Shown here: piece by piece, positions 23,074 through 31,646 of the stretch
Layout: each line of letters begins with the position of its first letter
How positions within the stretch are numbered: position 1 is the stretch's first letter
Assembly (NCBI GenBank): GCA_018715805.1
Contig: DVKX01000037.1
Span: forward strand, 1-45,129
Length of the DNA: 45,129 nucleotides
Direction: 5' to 3'
From: Candidatus Faecousia intestinigallinarum
GTDB lineage: Bacteria; Bacillota; Clostridia; Oscillospirales; Oscillospiraceae
The notes under the pieces: model-generated
Told to the model about the DNA's origin: nothing
Databases searched by the model: none
The model's input: only the letters and a program-made list of their open reading frames with translations
Position numbers and translations under genes: made by a program

Positions 23074-24795
23074 TTGAAGCAGCTGAACCGCTATATCCGC
23101 CCCTATTATGGCTATATCGCCCTGGCCGTGTTCATCAAGCTGGTGGGCGCGGTGCTGGAACTGTTTATCCCCTATCTTATGGAGCAGATGCTGGATGTGC
23201 AGGTGCCCGCCGGGGACTTGACCGGCATCTATCTCTTTGGCGCGGGCATGATTCTGTGCGCTGCGGGCTGCTTGGCGGCCAATATCTGGGCAAACCGCAT
23301 GAGCGCCGTCAGCTCCGGCAAGATCACCCTGGCGATCCGCCATGATCTGTTTGAAAAGCTCCAGAGCCTTTCCGCCCGGCAGATGGATACGCTCACCATA
23401 TCCTCCGCCGAGTCCCGGCTTACCAGCGACACCTATAATATCAACCAGCTGCTGGCGCGGGTACAGCGGCTGGGAATCCGCGCGCCCATCCTGCTGCTGG
23501 GCGGCGTGACCATGATGCTGGGCATGGACGCACCACTGGCGCTGGTGCTCATCGCCATGCTGCCCATTATCGCTGTGGTGGTGTATTTTGTCACCAAGAC
23601 CAGCGTCCCGCTGTATACCAAGCAGCAGGGCGTGCTGGACAAGGTGGTGCGTACCGTGCAGGAGAACATCACCGGCATCCGGGTCATCAAGGCGCTGAGC
23701 AAGACGGACTATGAGAAAGACCGCTTCCGCCGGGTGAACCAGGAGCTTACCGCTGTGGACGAGAAAGCGGGTGTTATCACCTCCATCACCAACCCCACCT
23801 CCACGCTGGTGCTGAATCTGGGACTGACGCTGGTGGTGGTGGCAGGCGCGTTCCGCGTGAACGGCGGCGGCTGCCAGAGCGGCGTGATCGTGGCCTTTCT
23901 GCAGTACTTCACCATGATCCTCAACGCTATGCTGGGCATTACCCGAATCTTCGTCATGTATTCCAAGGGAGAGGCCAGCGCCAAGCGGGTGGCCAATGCT
24001 CTGGCCATGCCCGCCGACCTCACGGTGCTGGCGGAAAAGGCACCGCCGGCGGAAAATGCGCCCCATATTGCGTTTCAGAACGTCACGTTCTCCTATACCG
24101 GCCGGGGCAACAACCTGGAAAATCTCAGCTTCTCCCTCCAGCACGGCCAGTGCCTGGGGATCTTGGGTCCCACCGGCTCGGGGAAATCCACCATTTTGAA
24201 CCTGCTGCTGCGGCTCTATGATCCGGACTCCGGCGTGGTGGCCATCGACGGCAGGGACATCCGCACCATCCCCCGGGAGGAATTGCAAAAGAAATTCGGC
24301 GTAGTGTTCCAAAATGATTTTGTAGCCCAGGGTACCATTGGGGAGAATCTCCGCTTTTTCCGGGAGCTGGACGACGCCGCCATCGCCCGGGCGGCGGGGA
24401 ATGCCCAGGCGGACTTTATCACAGAGAAGCCCGGCGGCATGGACGCGCCGGTTACCGTCCGGGGCAACAATCTCTCCGGCGGCCAGAAGCAGCGGCTGCT
24501 CATCGGCCGGGCGCTGGCGGGAGATCCGGAGATACTGGTGCTGGACGATGCTTCCTCCGCCCTGGATTACCGCACAGACGCCAATCTGCGCCATGCCCTG
24601 GCCAGGAACTATGCCCGTACCACCACGGTGATCGTGGCGCAGCGGGTCAGTTCTCTGCGCCATGCCGACCTGATATTGGTGCTGGATGACGGCCGGGTCA
24701 TCGGCATGGGCAGCCATGGGCAGCTGATGGAGGATTGCCCGGAGTACCGCGCCATTGCCAACGCCCAGATGGGCGAAGGAAAGGAGGCGGTATAA
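23074..24795 (+). CDS. ABC exporter half-transporter with degenerate ATPase
   Basis: A 573-residue half-transporter starting at TTG (23074), one base after the marR stop, with GGAGG 9 bases upstream. No nearby ATG fits the conserved N-terminus LKQLNRYIRPYYGYIALAVFIK. Six membrane helices precede the ATPase domain (from about 335). Motifs are Walker A GPTGSGKSTI, signature LSGGQKQRLLIGRAL and Walker B ILVLDDASSALD, where Asp replaces the catalytic Glu. The switch motif reads VIVAQRVSS, with Gln replacing His. Both changes predict a non-hydrolysing own ATP site, while its intact LSGGQ serves the partner's site. It is followed directly by the partner gene; the stop TAA and next ATG are adjacent. 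Confidence 0.94.
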   Translation: MKQLNRYIRPYYGYIALAVFIKLVGAVLELFIPYLMEQMLDVQVPAGDLTGIYLFGAGMILCAAGCLAANIWANRMSAVSSGKITLAIRHDLFEKLQSLSARQMDTLTISSAESRLTSDTYNINQLLARVQRLGIRAPILLLGGVTMMLGMDAPLALVLIAMLPIIAVVVYFVTKTSVPLYTKQQGVLDKVVRTVQENITGIRVIKALSKTDYEKDRFRRVNQELTAVDEKAGVITSITNPTSTLVLNLGLTLVVVAGAFRVNGGGCQSGVIVAFLQYFTMILNAMLGITRIFVMYSKGEASAKRVANALAMPADLTVLAEKAPPAENAPHIAFQNVTFSYTGRGNNLENLSFSLQHGQCLGILGPTGSGKSTILNLLLRLYDPDSGVVAIDGRDIRTIPREELQKKFGVVFQNDFVAQGTIGENLRFFRELDDAAIARAAGNAQADFITEKPGGMDAPVTVRGNNLSGGQKQRLLIGRALAGDPEILVLDDASSALDYRTDANLRHALARNYARTTTVIVAQRVSSLRHADLILVLDDGRVIGMGSHGQLMEDCPEYRAIANAQMGEGKEAV

Positions 24796-26631
24796 ATGGC
24801 CAATCCCAATCTCATCGGCGGCGGCCGTCTGACCCGCGCCGAGACCAGCGGCGATCACCGGCACTTCGATGGAAAGCGGCTGAATATGCCCGCTCTGCTG
24901 AAGCGCCTGTGGCAGTATCTTGGCCGCAACCGCCTGCTGCTCCTGCTGGCTTTCGCGCTGTCCGTGGCATCCAGCTGGCTGGCGCTGTACGGACCAAAGC
25001 TTTCCGGCCAGGCCATCAATGCCATCGACCTGGGGGCGGGGCGGGTGGATTTCCCCACGGTATTCGGCTGCGCCGTATGGATGACGGTATTTTACCTGCT
25101 TTCCGGCGTCATGACGTATCTATTGAACGTGGTGATGATACGGCTGTCCCGGACGGTATCCCGGCAGATGCGCCGCGATATTTTTGAGAACCTCACCGCT
25201 CTGCCTGTGGGCTTCTTCGACCGGTATCAGACCGGCGATATTATCAGTACCATCACCTACGATGTGGATACGGTGAATCAGTCCATGTCTGCGGATCTGC
25301 TGCAAATTTTGCAGAGCGCCGTCACCGTGCTGGTGAGCTTCGTGATGATGCTCACCATTGCGCCGCAGCTGGTGGTGATCTTCCTGGTGACCATCCCCGC
25401 CACCATTTTCTTCACCCGCTGGCTTACCCGCCGGGTGCGGCCGTTGTTCCGCCGCCGGAGCGCCAAACTGGGGGAGCTGAACGGCTTCGTGGAGGAGATG
25501 CTCTCCGGGCAGAAGACCGTTCGCGCCTATGGCCGGGAGCAGGCCGTGCTGGAGCGCTTTGACCACAAGAACCGGGAGGCGGTGGACGCCTATACCGTGG
25601 CGGAGGCCAACGGCACTATCACCGGCCCCTCGGTGAACTTCATCAACAACGTGTCCCTGGCGCTGGTGTGCCTGCTGGGCAGCGTGCTTTTTCTCCAGGG
25701 GCAGATCCGCCTGGGAGACTTGAGCAGCTTTGTCCAGTATTCCCGGAAGTTTTCCGGCCCCATCAACGAGGTGGCCAACATCATTGCGGAGCTGCAAAGC
25801 GCCTTTGCCGCTGCGGAGCGGGTATTTGCCCTCATCGATGCGGAGCCGGAGCCTGCGGACAGCCCCGACGCCCGGGAACTGACGCAGGTGGCCGGGGACG
25901 TGCGGCTGGAGGATGTGGATTTTTCCTATGTCCCCGGCAAGGAGATCATCACCGGTCTGAGCCTGCATGCCAAGCCCGGCAGCCTCACCGCCATTGTGGG
26001 TCCCACCGGGGCGGGGAAGACCACCATCATCAATCTGCTCATGCGCTTCTACGATGTGGACGGGGGCTGTATCTATGTGGATGAACAGGCGGTTCCTACT
26101 CTGACCCGAGCCTCCCTGCGGCGGGCGTATACCATGGTGCTCCAGGACACCTGGCTGTTCCACGGCACCATTTTCGACAACATCGCCTACGGAAAGCCCG
26201 GCGCTACCATGGAGGAGGTGGTGGCCGCCGCCAAGGCCGCCCACATCCACAGCTATATTTCCCGCCTGCCCCAGGGGTACGACACCGTGCTTTCGGACAA
26301 CGGTTCTTCCATCTCCAAGGGGCAGAAGCAGCTCCTTACCATTGCCCGCGCCATGCTTTTGGACGCCCATATGCTGATCCTGGACGAAGCCACCTCCAAC
26401 GTGGATACGCGCACCGAGGAACAGATCCAGCTGGCCATGCGGGAGCTGATGGCGGGCAAGACCTGCTTCGTCATTGCCCACCGGCTCTCCACCATCCGCT
26501 CGGCGGATCACATCCTGGTGCTGAACCAGGGCAAGGTGGTGGAGCAGGGCACCCACGAGAGCCTGATGGCGCAAAAGGGCTTCTACCACGATTTGTACCA
26601 GGCGCAGTTCGACACCGCCCTGGCAGAGTGA
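24796..26631 (+). CDS. ABC exporter half-transporter with consensus ATPase
   Basis: A 611-residue half-transporter. A 40-residue polar N-terminus (GGGRLTRAETSGDHRHFDGKR) precedes six membrane helices, then the ATPase domain from about 370. Motifs are Walker A GPTGAGKTTI, signature ISKGQKQLLTIARAM (degenerate from LSGGQ), Walker B MLILDEATSNVD with the catalytic Glu, and switch His in VIAHRLST. It complements the preceding subunit exactly: its own Walker motifs pair with the partner's LSGGQ to make the single active site. AAGGAGG is 6 bases before the ATG. It is the last gene of the marR operon; a strong terminator follows. Confidence 0.94.
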   Translation: MANPNLIGGGRLTRAETSGDHRHFDGKRLNMPALLKRLWQYLGRNRLLLLLAFALSVASSWLALYGPKLSGQAINAIDLGAGRVDFPTVFGCAVWMTVFYLLSGVMTYLLNVVMIRLSRTVSRQMRRDIFENLTALPVGFFDRYQTGDIISTITYDVDTVNQSMSADLLQILQSAVTVLVSFVMMLTIAPQLVVIFLVTIPATIFFTRWLTRRVRPLFRRRSAKLGELNGFVEEMLSGQKTVRAYGREQAVLERFDHKNREAVDAYTVAEANGTITGPSVNFINNVSLALVCLLGSVLFLQGQIRLGDLSSFVQYSRKFSGPINEVANIIAELQSAFAAAERVFALIDAEPEPADSPDARELTQVAGDVRLEDVDFSYVPGKEIITGLSLHAKPGSLTAIVGPTGAGKTTIINLLMRFYDVDGGCIYVDEQAVPTLTRASLRRAYTMVLQDTWLFHGTIFDNIAYGKPGATMEEVVAAAKAAHIHSYISRLPQGYDTVLSDNGSSISKGQKQLLTIARAMLLDAHMLILDEATSNVDTRTEEQIQLAMRELMAGKTCFVIAHRLSTIRSADHILVLNQGKVVEQGTHESLMAQKGFYHDLYQAQFDTALAE

Positions 26632-26644
26632 CCCATCCCATGCG

Positions 26645-26690
26645 AAAAGCCTGCTGAAAATGCCCAAACGGGTATTTTCAGCAGGCTTTT
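26645..26690. terminator. Bidirectional terminator
   Basis: A 21-bp stem pairs 26645-26665 with 26670-26690 around an AAAC loop, with one G-U position. On the plus strand T-runs end the stem (GGCTTTTTTA), and the AAAA at 26645-26648 gives a U-run on the minus strand. It ends the exporter operon and the convergent DUF2461 operon, whose last stop codon is at 26691-26693. Confidence 0.9.
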
Positions 26691-27344
26691 TTATGCCTGA
26701 AAACGGTTGAAATAGTCGTACAGAGGAATGAGGCCGGTGAAAAATTCCCGCGCCTGCACCGCCAGCTCCGGCGTGAACAGGGCGTCGCCGGGCGCGATCT
26801 CCCGAATGCAGGAGATGTCGCTCCTCCAGGCGAAGTAGGGAGCCAGGCGCGGATCCGGACAGGGCTTCGGCTTTTTATACTGCTGCGCCGTGACGGGCAT
26901 ACCCACAGCTTTTTCTGTCCGCGCGATCAGGTCAAGAAATTCCTCCGGACGGGCGGCGATGTCCTGCCGGAACGCCTCCAGCCGCGGCACCCGCGGACGC
27001 CAGAAGAAAAAGCCGTAGCTGACGCCCTCCGGACGGATCTCAAAGAACAGGCAGGGATTTTCCGCCCACCACTCCACATCCCGGCGGATGCAGATCCACA
27101 GACTCTCCTTATAGGGCTCGGGCGGATGCATCCGGGCGTCGCGGTAGATGCGGCTGACCTTCAGCAGATTGCCCGGCTTGTCCAGGAACGGAAGGAACAG
27201 TTCCCGCCCCAATGCTTTCATTGGCTCGTAGAGGCGGGTGATATAGTCCTGTTTGTGGGATTGGAACCAATCCCGGTTATTATTCAGTCGAATCCCCCAG
27301 AGGAAATCAAAGGTTTCCGGGGAAAAGCCAGTAAATTCTGCCAT
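26691..27344 (-). CDS. DUF2461 family protein
   Basis: A 217-residue cytoplasmic protein of the DUF2461/TIGR02453 family, whose function is not established. Recognisable segments are FSPETFDFLWGIRLNNNRDWFQSHKQDY near the N-terminus, SRIYRDARMHPPEPYKESLWI around 70-90, and PCLFFEIRPEGVSYGFFFWRP around 105-125. The ATG at 27344 is chosen because homology begins there; the ribosome site is weak (GAGAG). It is 10 bases after the metallophosphoesterase gene and probably the third gene of the operon that starts with the ParB-like/BMP fusion. Confidence 0.88.
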   Translation of the reverse strand: MAEFTGFSPETFDFLWGIRLNNNRDWFQSHKQDYITRLYEPMKALGRELFLPFLDKPGNLLKVSRIYRDARMHPPEPYKESLWICIRRDVEWWAENPCLFFEIRPEGVSYGFFFWRPRVPRLEAFRQDIAARPEEFLDLIARTEKAVGMPVTAQQYKKPKPCPDPRLAPYFAWRSDISCIREIAPGDALFTPELAVQAREFFTGLIPLYDYFNRFQA

Positions 27345-27354
27345 GGTGATTCTC

Positions 27355-28020
27355 TCAATCTTCCTCCTGCTTGGGAGGTTTGTTTTTCCAAAGAAGCTGC
27401 CCCCGCTCCTTTTCCGGGATCTCCCGGTCGGGGATTTCCAGGGTATAGCGCTGGACGACATTGATGATCTGGGTGCTGCCGTAGGCTCGCTCCCGGAGCT
27501 GGCTCCCGCCGTAGCGCGGGTGCACATGGCCGTGGAGGAGATACTGGGGATTATACTTATCCAATAATTCCAGCAGCGCCTGAAAGCCCCAGTGCGCCGG
27601 GTCGTCCGCATCTCCGATTCCCCGGGGAGGCGCGTGGGTCACCACAATGTCCACGCCCTTGCTCCGCCACAGCGCCCACCTCAGCCGGCGGATGCGCCGG
27701 CGCATCTGCCGCTCGGTATATTGGTGGGCGCCGGGATGATATTTCCGGCAGCCGCCCAGCCCCAGGATCCGCAGGCCGTTGTAGACCACCAGCCGGTCGT
27801 CGATGCAGTCGCAGCCCTCCGGCGGGGACTGCCGGTAGCAGCCGTCGTGGTTGCCGTGGACGTAAAGCACCGGGCAGCGCGCCATAGTCACCAGGAAAGA
27901 CAGATACTCCGCCTGTAAATCTCCGCTGGAAAGGATCAGGTCATATTCCCGGAGCCGTCCGGGAACGTAGTAGTCCCATAGCCCCGCGCATTCTTCGTCG
28001 GCCACCGCCAGGATCTTCAC
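27355..28020 (-). CDS. Calcineurin-like metallophosphoesterase
   Basis: A 221-residue cytoplasmic phosphoesterase. Metal-binding motifs are GDLQAE (33-38), GNHD (56-59), the His of VTHAPPRG near 133, and GHVHPRYGG near 165. The usual first motif, DxH, reads ADEEC (Asp8-Glu9-Glu10), so one metal ligand His is absent. I recall similar ADEE-type sequences in other clostridial members of this family, so this is probably a subfamily trait. The ATG overlaps the stop of the upstream ParB-like/BMP fusion gene by 4 bases, showing tight coupling. Substrate unknown: nucleotide, phosphodiester and protein substrates are all possible. Confidence 0.9.
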   Translation of the reverse strand: MKILAVADEECAGLWDYYVPGRLREYDLILSSGDLQAEYLSFLVTMARCPVLYVHGNHDGCYRQSPPEGCDCIDDRLVVYNGLRILGLGGCRKYHPGAHQYTERQMRRRIRRLRWALWRSKGVDIVVTHAPPRGIGDADDPAHWGFQALLELLDKYNPQYLLHGHVHPRYGGSQLRERAYGSTQIINVVQRYTLEIPDREIPEKERGQLLWKNKPPKQEED

Positions 28021-29969
28021 AGAAGTCCCTCCTCTTTCTCTTTGGGTACGCGATCGCGATGTACGCCCAGCTCCCGAACCAGCGCCTGGGACATGGGCAG
28101 AACTTCCTCGAACTCTGGGATGCGCCCCTCTACGTTTTCACACAGCCAGTCCATCCGCAGAATGGCGTCCGGCGTCAGGCTGCGTTCGCCTTCGTTTTTC
28201 ACCGAACCGTCCTGGGCTACGATGTACCGGCGGAAAGGATCCAGCAGTCCCATCTGCAGCCCCTTGCGCAGCATCTCCGCCAGGGCGGCCACGCCGTTGG
28301 GCAGGGTCTTGGCCAGACGCACGTCGATAACGCTGCTGTTCAGCCCCCACCAGTAGTTCACGGCCTTTGGCTCGCCCTTGTTCTCCCACGCGCCGGAGAG
28401 GATGGAGCGCACCACGTTCTCGTAGAACCGACCCCATTGGTAGCAGGGAGACGCCAGGGGCGTGAGCTTGCCGCTGTCCTCCACCAGATAGGTGCCGTAC
28501 TCTCCGCCGTGGAGGTAGAAGCTGCCGGGGGTGGGAATATCCCGGTTGGAGATCACGCGGATACCCTTGTCGATAAATTCCTGGGTGGGATTGCCCGGCT
28601 GGCAGGACCAGCGCAGTTCCACCTTTACCCGGGGATTGGTCATCTGCGCCCCCAGAGCAAAGGCGTTAATGGAGGCGGGCACGCCCAAAATAGGGTAGGA
28701 GCCAACATAGCCGACGCGGTCGGTTTTGGCGATGGCGCCGGCGATGGCGCCGGTGATGAATTTTCCTTCAAATTCCCGGCAATAGTAGCTGCGCACGCTG
28801 GAAAACGGGGTATCCGCCGAGCAGTTCAGAAAGCGCACCTTGGGATATTTCACGGCGGCCTTGAGGGTGGCGCGGCTCAGCTGGGGGGTGGTGGTGAAGA
28901 CCACCTGGGCGCCCTCCAGCACGGCCAGATCCAGCAGTTCCTCCGCCTGCTCCTGGGTATCCGCGTCGAAATAGCTGCGCACCGTCACCCGGCCGGGGAG
29001 CACCTGCTCCAGATGGATGCGGCCGTCGTCGTGTCCCTTGGTCCAGACGCTGCTGGAGGGATTGCGCTGGTGGATAAAGGCCACCTCCAGGTGGTCGGGC
29101 ACCGAGGAAATGAGCCGCCCAAGCACACCCTTGCCCTGCTCCGACGGCTCGGTGAGCACTTTCACCGGCTCCTCCTGGGACATAGTCACCAGATCGTCCC
29201 ACAGCCCGGAGAGCAGCTTTTTCAGCTCCCCGCCGGACAGCCGCCCCAGATCCCGGAAAGGGTACACCTCCAAAAAGAGCAGCAGGGCGTCCTCCGGGCG
29301 CATATCCAGTTCATCGCCCCCCTGGGCGAAAAAGGCTTCCTTAAAATATTGGAAATAGGCGGTGAAGGTCTTCTTCTCCCGATCCGTCCACTCCTCGCCC
29401 GGCTCCTTGCCCAGAGAGGCCAGCAGCTTGGCATAGTCCCCTGGGCGGCGGAACTGAACCTCATAGATGCCCGCGCTTTTATAGAACTCCAGGAATTCAT
29501 AGTATGCCCGGATCCTTGGCTCCTGGCTAGGGGCGGGCAGGATGCGGTGCACCACGCTGGGGATCCGGGCGGCGCCGAAGTATTTCAGCACGCTCAGGCG
29601 CTTGTTGCCCTCCTGCACGTAGAAATTGCCCAGGTATTCAAAGCAAAGGATGGGATCGCGAATACCCTCGGACAGGTGCGCGGCGCACAGATTCACCCAC
29701 TTGGCGGCGAACTCGCTGTCCGCCTCCAGCAGCGGCAGGAATCCCTGGGTAAACGCGGAAATGCGCCCCCGGGACTTGATGCCCACGATCTGCTCCACAG
29801 GGATCTCCGTCAGGGGAACGATCTGGACGCTCTCCTGGGACGTATCCCCCAGGATTTCGTCCAGTACCACGGGATAGGGGTCTTTGCCCGCCATGCTCCG
29901 CTCTTTATATTCTTTTTGGCCTAAACGCAGTGCGCGGGTGTATTCCTCTTTTGCTTCCTGCAGGTACAT
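28017..29969 (-). CDS. Cytoplasmic ParB-like / BMP-domain fusion protein
   Basis: A 650-residue protein with no signal peptide, lipobox or membrane helix. Residues about 45-145 resemble a ParB/sulfiredoxin-type domain (IVPLTEIPVEQIVGIKSRGR, then FYVQEGNKRLSVLKYFGA). A charged helical region follows to about 285. From about 290 comes a BMP/PnrA ligand-binding domain (LEVAFIHQRNPSSSVWTKGHDDGR, VRFLNCSADTPFSSVRSYYCREFEGKFITGAIAGAIAKTDRVGYVGSYPILGVPASINAFALGA). BMP domains normally sit outside the cell and bind nucleosides, so an intracellular one points to sensing of a small ligand; that is inference. AAGGAG is 8 bases before the ATG. It is first in a three-gene operon with a metallophosphoesterase (4-base overlap) and a DUF2461 gene. 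Similar proteins occur in other Clostridia, as I recall, usually annotated only as BMP transporters. Confidence 0.85.
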   Translation of the reverse strand: MYLQEAKEEYTRALRLGQKEYKERSMAGKDPYPVVLDEILGDTSQESVQIVPLTEIPVEQIVGIKSRGRISAFTQGFLPLLEADSEFAAKWVNLCAAHLSEGIRDPILCFEYLGNFYVQEGNKRLSVLKYFGAARIPSVVHRILPAPSQEPRIRAYYEFLEFYKSAGIYEVQFRRPGDYAKLLASLGKEPGEEWTDREKKTFTAYFQYFKEAFFAQGGDELDMRPEDALLLFLEVYPFRDLGRLSGGELKKLLSGLWDDLVTMSQEEPVKVLTEPSEQGKGVLGRLISSVPDHLEVAFIHQRNPSSSVWTKGHDDGRIHLEQVLPGRVTVRSYFDADTQEQAEELLDLAVLEGAQVVFTTTPQLSRATLKAAVKYPKVRFLNCSADTPFSSVRSYYCREFEGKFITGAIAGAIAKTDRVGYVGSYPILGVPASINAFALGAQMTNPRVKVELRWSCQPGNPTQEFIDKGIRVISNRDIPTPGSFYLHGGEYGTYLVEDSGKLTPLASPCYQWGRFYENVVRSILSGAWENKGEPKAVNYWWGLNSSVIDVRLAKTLPNGVAALAEMLRKGLQMGLLDPFRRYIVAQDGSVKNEGERSLTPDAILRMDWLCENVEGRIPEFEEVLPMSQALVRELGVHRDRVPKEKEEGLL

Positions 29970-30009
29970 AGGCGCATCTCCTTTGCGTTATTGGTTGGAT
30001 ACTACCTTT

Positions 30010-30038
30010 ATCATAGCGGCTTTTCCACGGTTTTGCAA
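30010..30038 (-). promoter_or_regulatory. Promoter of the ParB-like/BMP fusion operon
   Basis: On the minus strand TTGCAA (30033-30038) and TATGAT (30010-30015) are 17 bases apart, 41 bases before the start codon at 29969. It has the same -35 variant as the tdk and rimP promoters. Confidence 0.7.
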
Positions 30039-30041
30039 CCC

Positions 30042-30077
30042 AAAAATAACCCCGGGAGAAACTTTTCTCCCGAGGTT
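30042..30077 (-). terminator. Terminator after the Nudix gene
   Basis: A 13-bp stem pairs 30048-30060 with 30065-30077; its one C/A position is a G-U pair in minus-strand RNA. Downstream on the minus strand is TTATTTTTGG. It lies about 70 bases past the Nudix stop codon and just upstream of the promoter of the next operon. Confidence 0.75.
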
Positions 30078-30145
30078 TCCCTGCTGTGCGCGGAAAGGAA
30101 ATCTGTTTTGCGCACCCGCGCCGCAGAACCCGCGGCTGCTGCGGC

Positions 30146-30616
30146 TCAGCGCAGTTTCTTCCCGTTCAGTACGGCTTCTACCAGCGTATCTCCCTGATAG
30201 CGCAGCTTCAGCAGGAAAAACGGCGCGTCCTGCCAAAGAAGCTGGAGGAAAATATCGTCCCCTTCCCATTTGGGCAGCGCGTCCACAAATTCCCGGCTTA
30301 CCCACCGCAGTTCCCCCTCGGGGCAGTCCGTCAGTTCCCCGGTGAAGCCGTCGGCGGTGAAGAGGTACATATATTCTCCCTCCCACTGCCCATCGGTGAG
30401 AAAGGTGATGACGCCCCGGCAGCGCCAGGAGGTCAGGGTCAGCCCCGTCTCCTCCTTTGCCTCCCGCAGCAGGCATTCGTCCGGGGTTTCCCCGTCCAGG
30501 AATTTCCCGCCGATGCCGATCCATTTTCCCTGGTTCAGATCGTTTTTCTTTTTCACCCGATGGAGCATCAGCACCTGATCTCCCTGGGTCACATAGCACA
30601 GCGTGGTATTGATCAT
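30146..30616 (-). CDS. Nudix hydrolase, 8-oxo-dGTP diphosphatase-like
   Basis: A 156-residue Nudix protein. The Nudix box spans residues 37-59, with Glu43, Arg51-Glu52, Glu55-Glu56 and Gly58 in the expected places (GKFLDGETPDECLLREAKEE). The N-terminus, MINTTLCYVTQGDQVLMLHRVKKKND, is typical of the MutT/8-oxo-dGTP diphosphatase group in Firmicutes, which cleans oxidised nucleotides from the pool. The exact substrate is not proven. Its ATG overlaps the stop of the lipid kinase gene by 4 bases. The transcript ends at the hairpin at 30042-30077. Confidence 0.9.
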   Translation of the reverse strand: MINTTLCYVTQGDQVLMLHRVKKKNDLNQGKWIGIGGKFLDGETPDECLLREAKEETGLTLTSWRCRGVITFLTDGQWEGEYMYLFTADGFTGELTDCPEGELRWVSREFVDALPKWEGDDIFLQLLWQDAPFFLLKLRYQGDTLVEAVLNGKKLR

Positions 30617-31509
30617 GTTGCTTCCTCCCGGCAGATCACCTGCACCGCCCGGTGCAGATTGCGTACTTCAATGGTCTTGTGGCCGCTTTCCCTTTCCCCG
30701 TCCAGCGTCCAGGGCATATCCTCCTCCGCCTGGATGCGGATATGAGAGGCGGAGGCGAAGGTGAGCATATTGCAGTTATACTCCTGCCGCTGCACAGCGC
30801 GGATAAGCTGAGAGATTTCCCCCAGCTCCATGGGGGAGCGCAGGAGCAGTACTTCAAATTTCCCGTCCTGCATATCCACTTGCTTTGGGTCCAGCGCCAG
30901 GATGCCCCCCACGCTGGTGGAGTTGCTGATGGCGCCGAACAGAAAATCATCCTCCACCGCAGCCCCGTCCAGCTCCAGCCGGACGTGTACCTTTTTGATT
31001 TGGGACAATTCCGGGATGCCCTGCAGCAGGTAGGCGGCGTGACCCAGGGCGTTTTTCAGATTTTGGGGCGTGGAGTAGCTGGCCTTGGTGAAAGCGCCGA
31101 AGGAAGCCACATAGGAAAAATACCGCTCCCCAAATTGTCCTACATCCAGCCGCCGGGGCGCGCCGGTGACAATGGTCTCCGCCGCCTGGCGGATGTTCAA
31201 GGGCAAGCCCAGGCTGGAGGCGAAGTCGTTGGTGGAACCCGCTGGGATATATCCCACGGGAATATCCATGCCGCTTTTCAGCAGGCCGGAGATGGTCTCG
31301 TTAAAGGTGCCGTCGCCGCCGCAGCAGGCCACCATATCCACCTCCCCTGCCAAATCGGCCACTACCCCCACGGCGTCCCCAGGGCAGCTGGTCATATGGG
31401 CGGTGACCCGATACCCCGCCCGATTGAAGATCCCCAGAATATCCGCCAAGCAGCGGTTTGCCCGCCGCTGTCCGGCAAAGGGATTCATAACAAACAGCAT
31501 TTTTTTCAT
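30613..31509 (-). CDS. Diacylglycerol/lipid kinase family protein (YegS/BmrU-like)
   Basis: A 298-residue cytoplasmic or membrane-associated lipid kinase. The N-terminal DAGK catalytic domain has the substrate- and ATP-binding motif CCGGDGTFNE (GGDGT at 64-68) and IPAGSTNDFASSLGLP near 89. The C-terminal beta-rich domain contains the diagnostic SVGGILALDPKQVDMQDGKFEV. It likely phosphorylates diacylglycerol or a related lipid; the specific lipid is unknown. The ATG at 31509 follows TGGGGGA, and a promoter lies 34-61 bases upstream. It is the first gene of a two-gene operon with the Nudix gene (4-base overlap). Confidence 0.92.
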   Translation of the reverse strand: MKKMLFVMNPFAGQRRANRCLADILGIFNRAGYRVTAHMTSCPGDAVGVVADLAGEVDMVACCGGDGTFNETISGLLKSGMDIPVGYIPAGSTNDFASSLGLPLNIRQAAETIVTGAPRRLDVGQFGERYFSYVASFGAFTKASYSTPQNLKNALGHAAYLLQGIPELSQIKKVHVRLELDGAAVEDDFLFGAISNSTSVGGILALDPKQVDMQDGKFEVLLLRSPMELGEISQLIRAVQRQEYNCNMLTFASASHIRIQAEEDMPWTLDGERESGHKTIEVRNLHRAVQVICREEAT

Positions 31510-31542
31510 TCTAATCCCCCAAATGGAAATTATTTGAAAATT

Positions 31543-31570
31543 ATTATACCACTTTTTTGAAAAACTGCAA
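31543..31570 (-). promoter_or_regulatory. Promoter of the lipid kinase-Nudix operon
   Basis: On the minus strand TTGCAG (31565-31570) and a perfect TATAAT (31543-31548) are 16 bases apart, in the divergent gap before the acyltransferase homologue. Confidence 0.65.
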
Positions 31571-31646
31571 GAAACGTTCCGGGGGTGTTCATGATATTTT
31601 CATATTCATTGAGTATTTTATGTCAAAAAAGCGTAAGGAGAACTAT

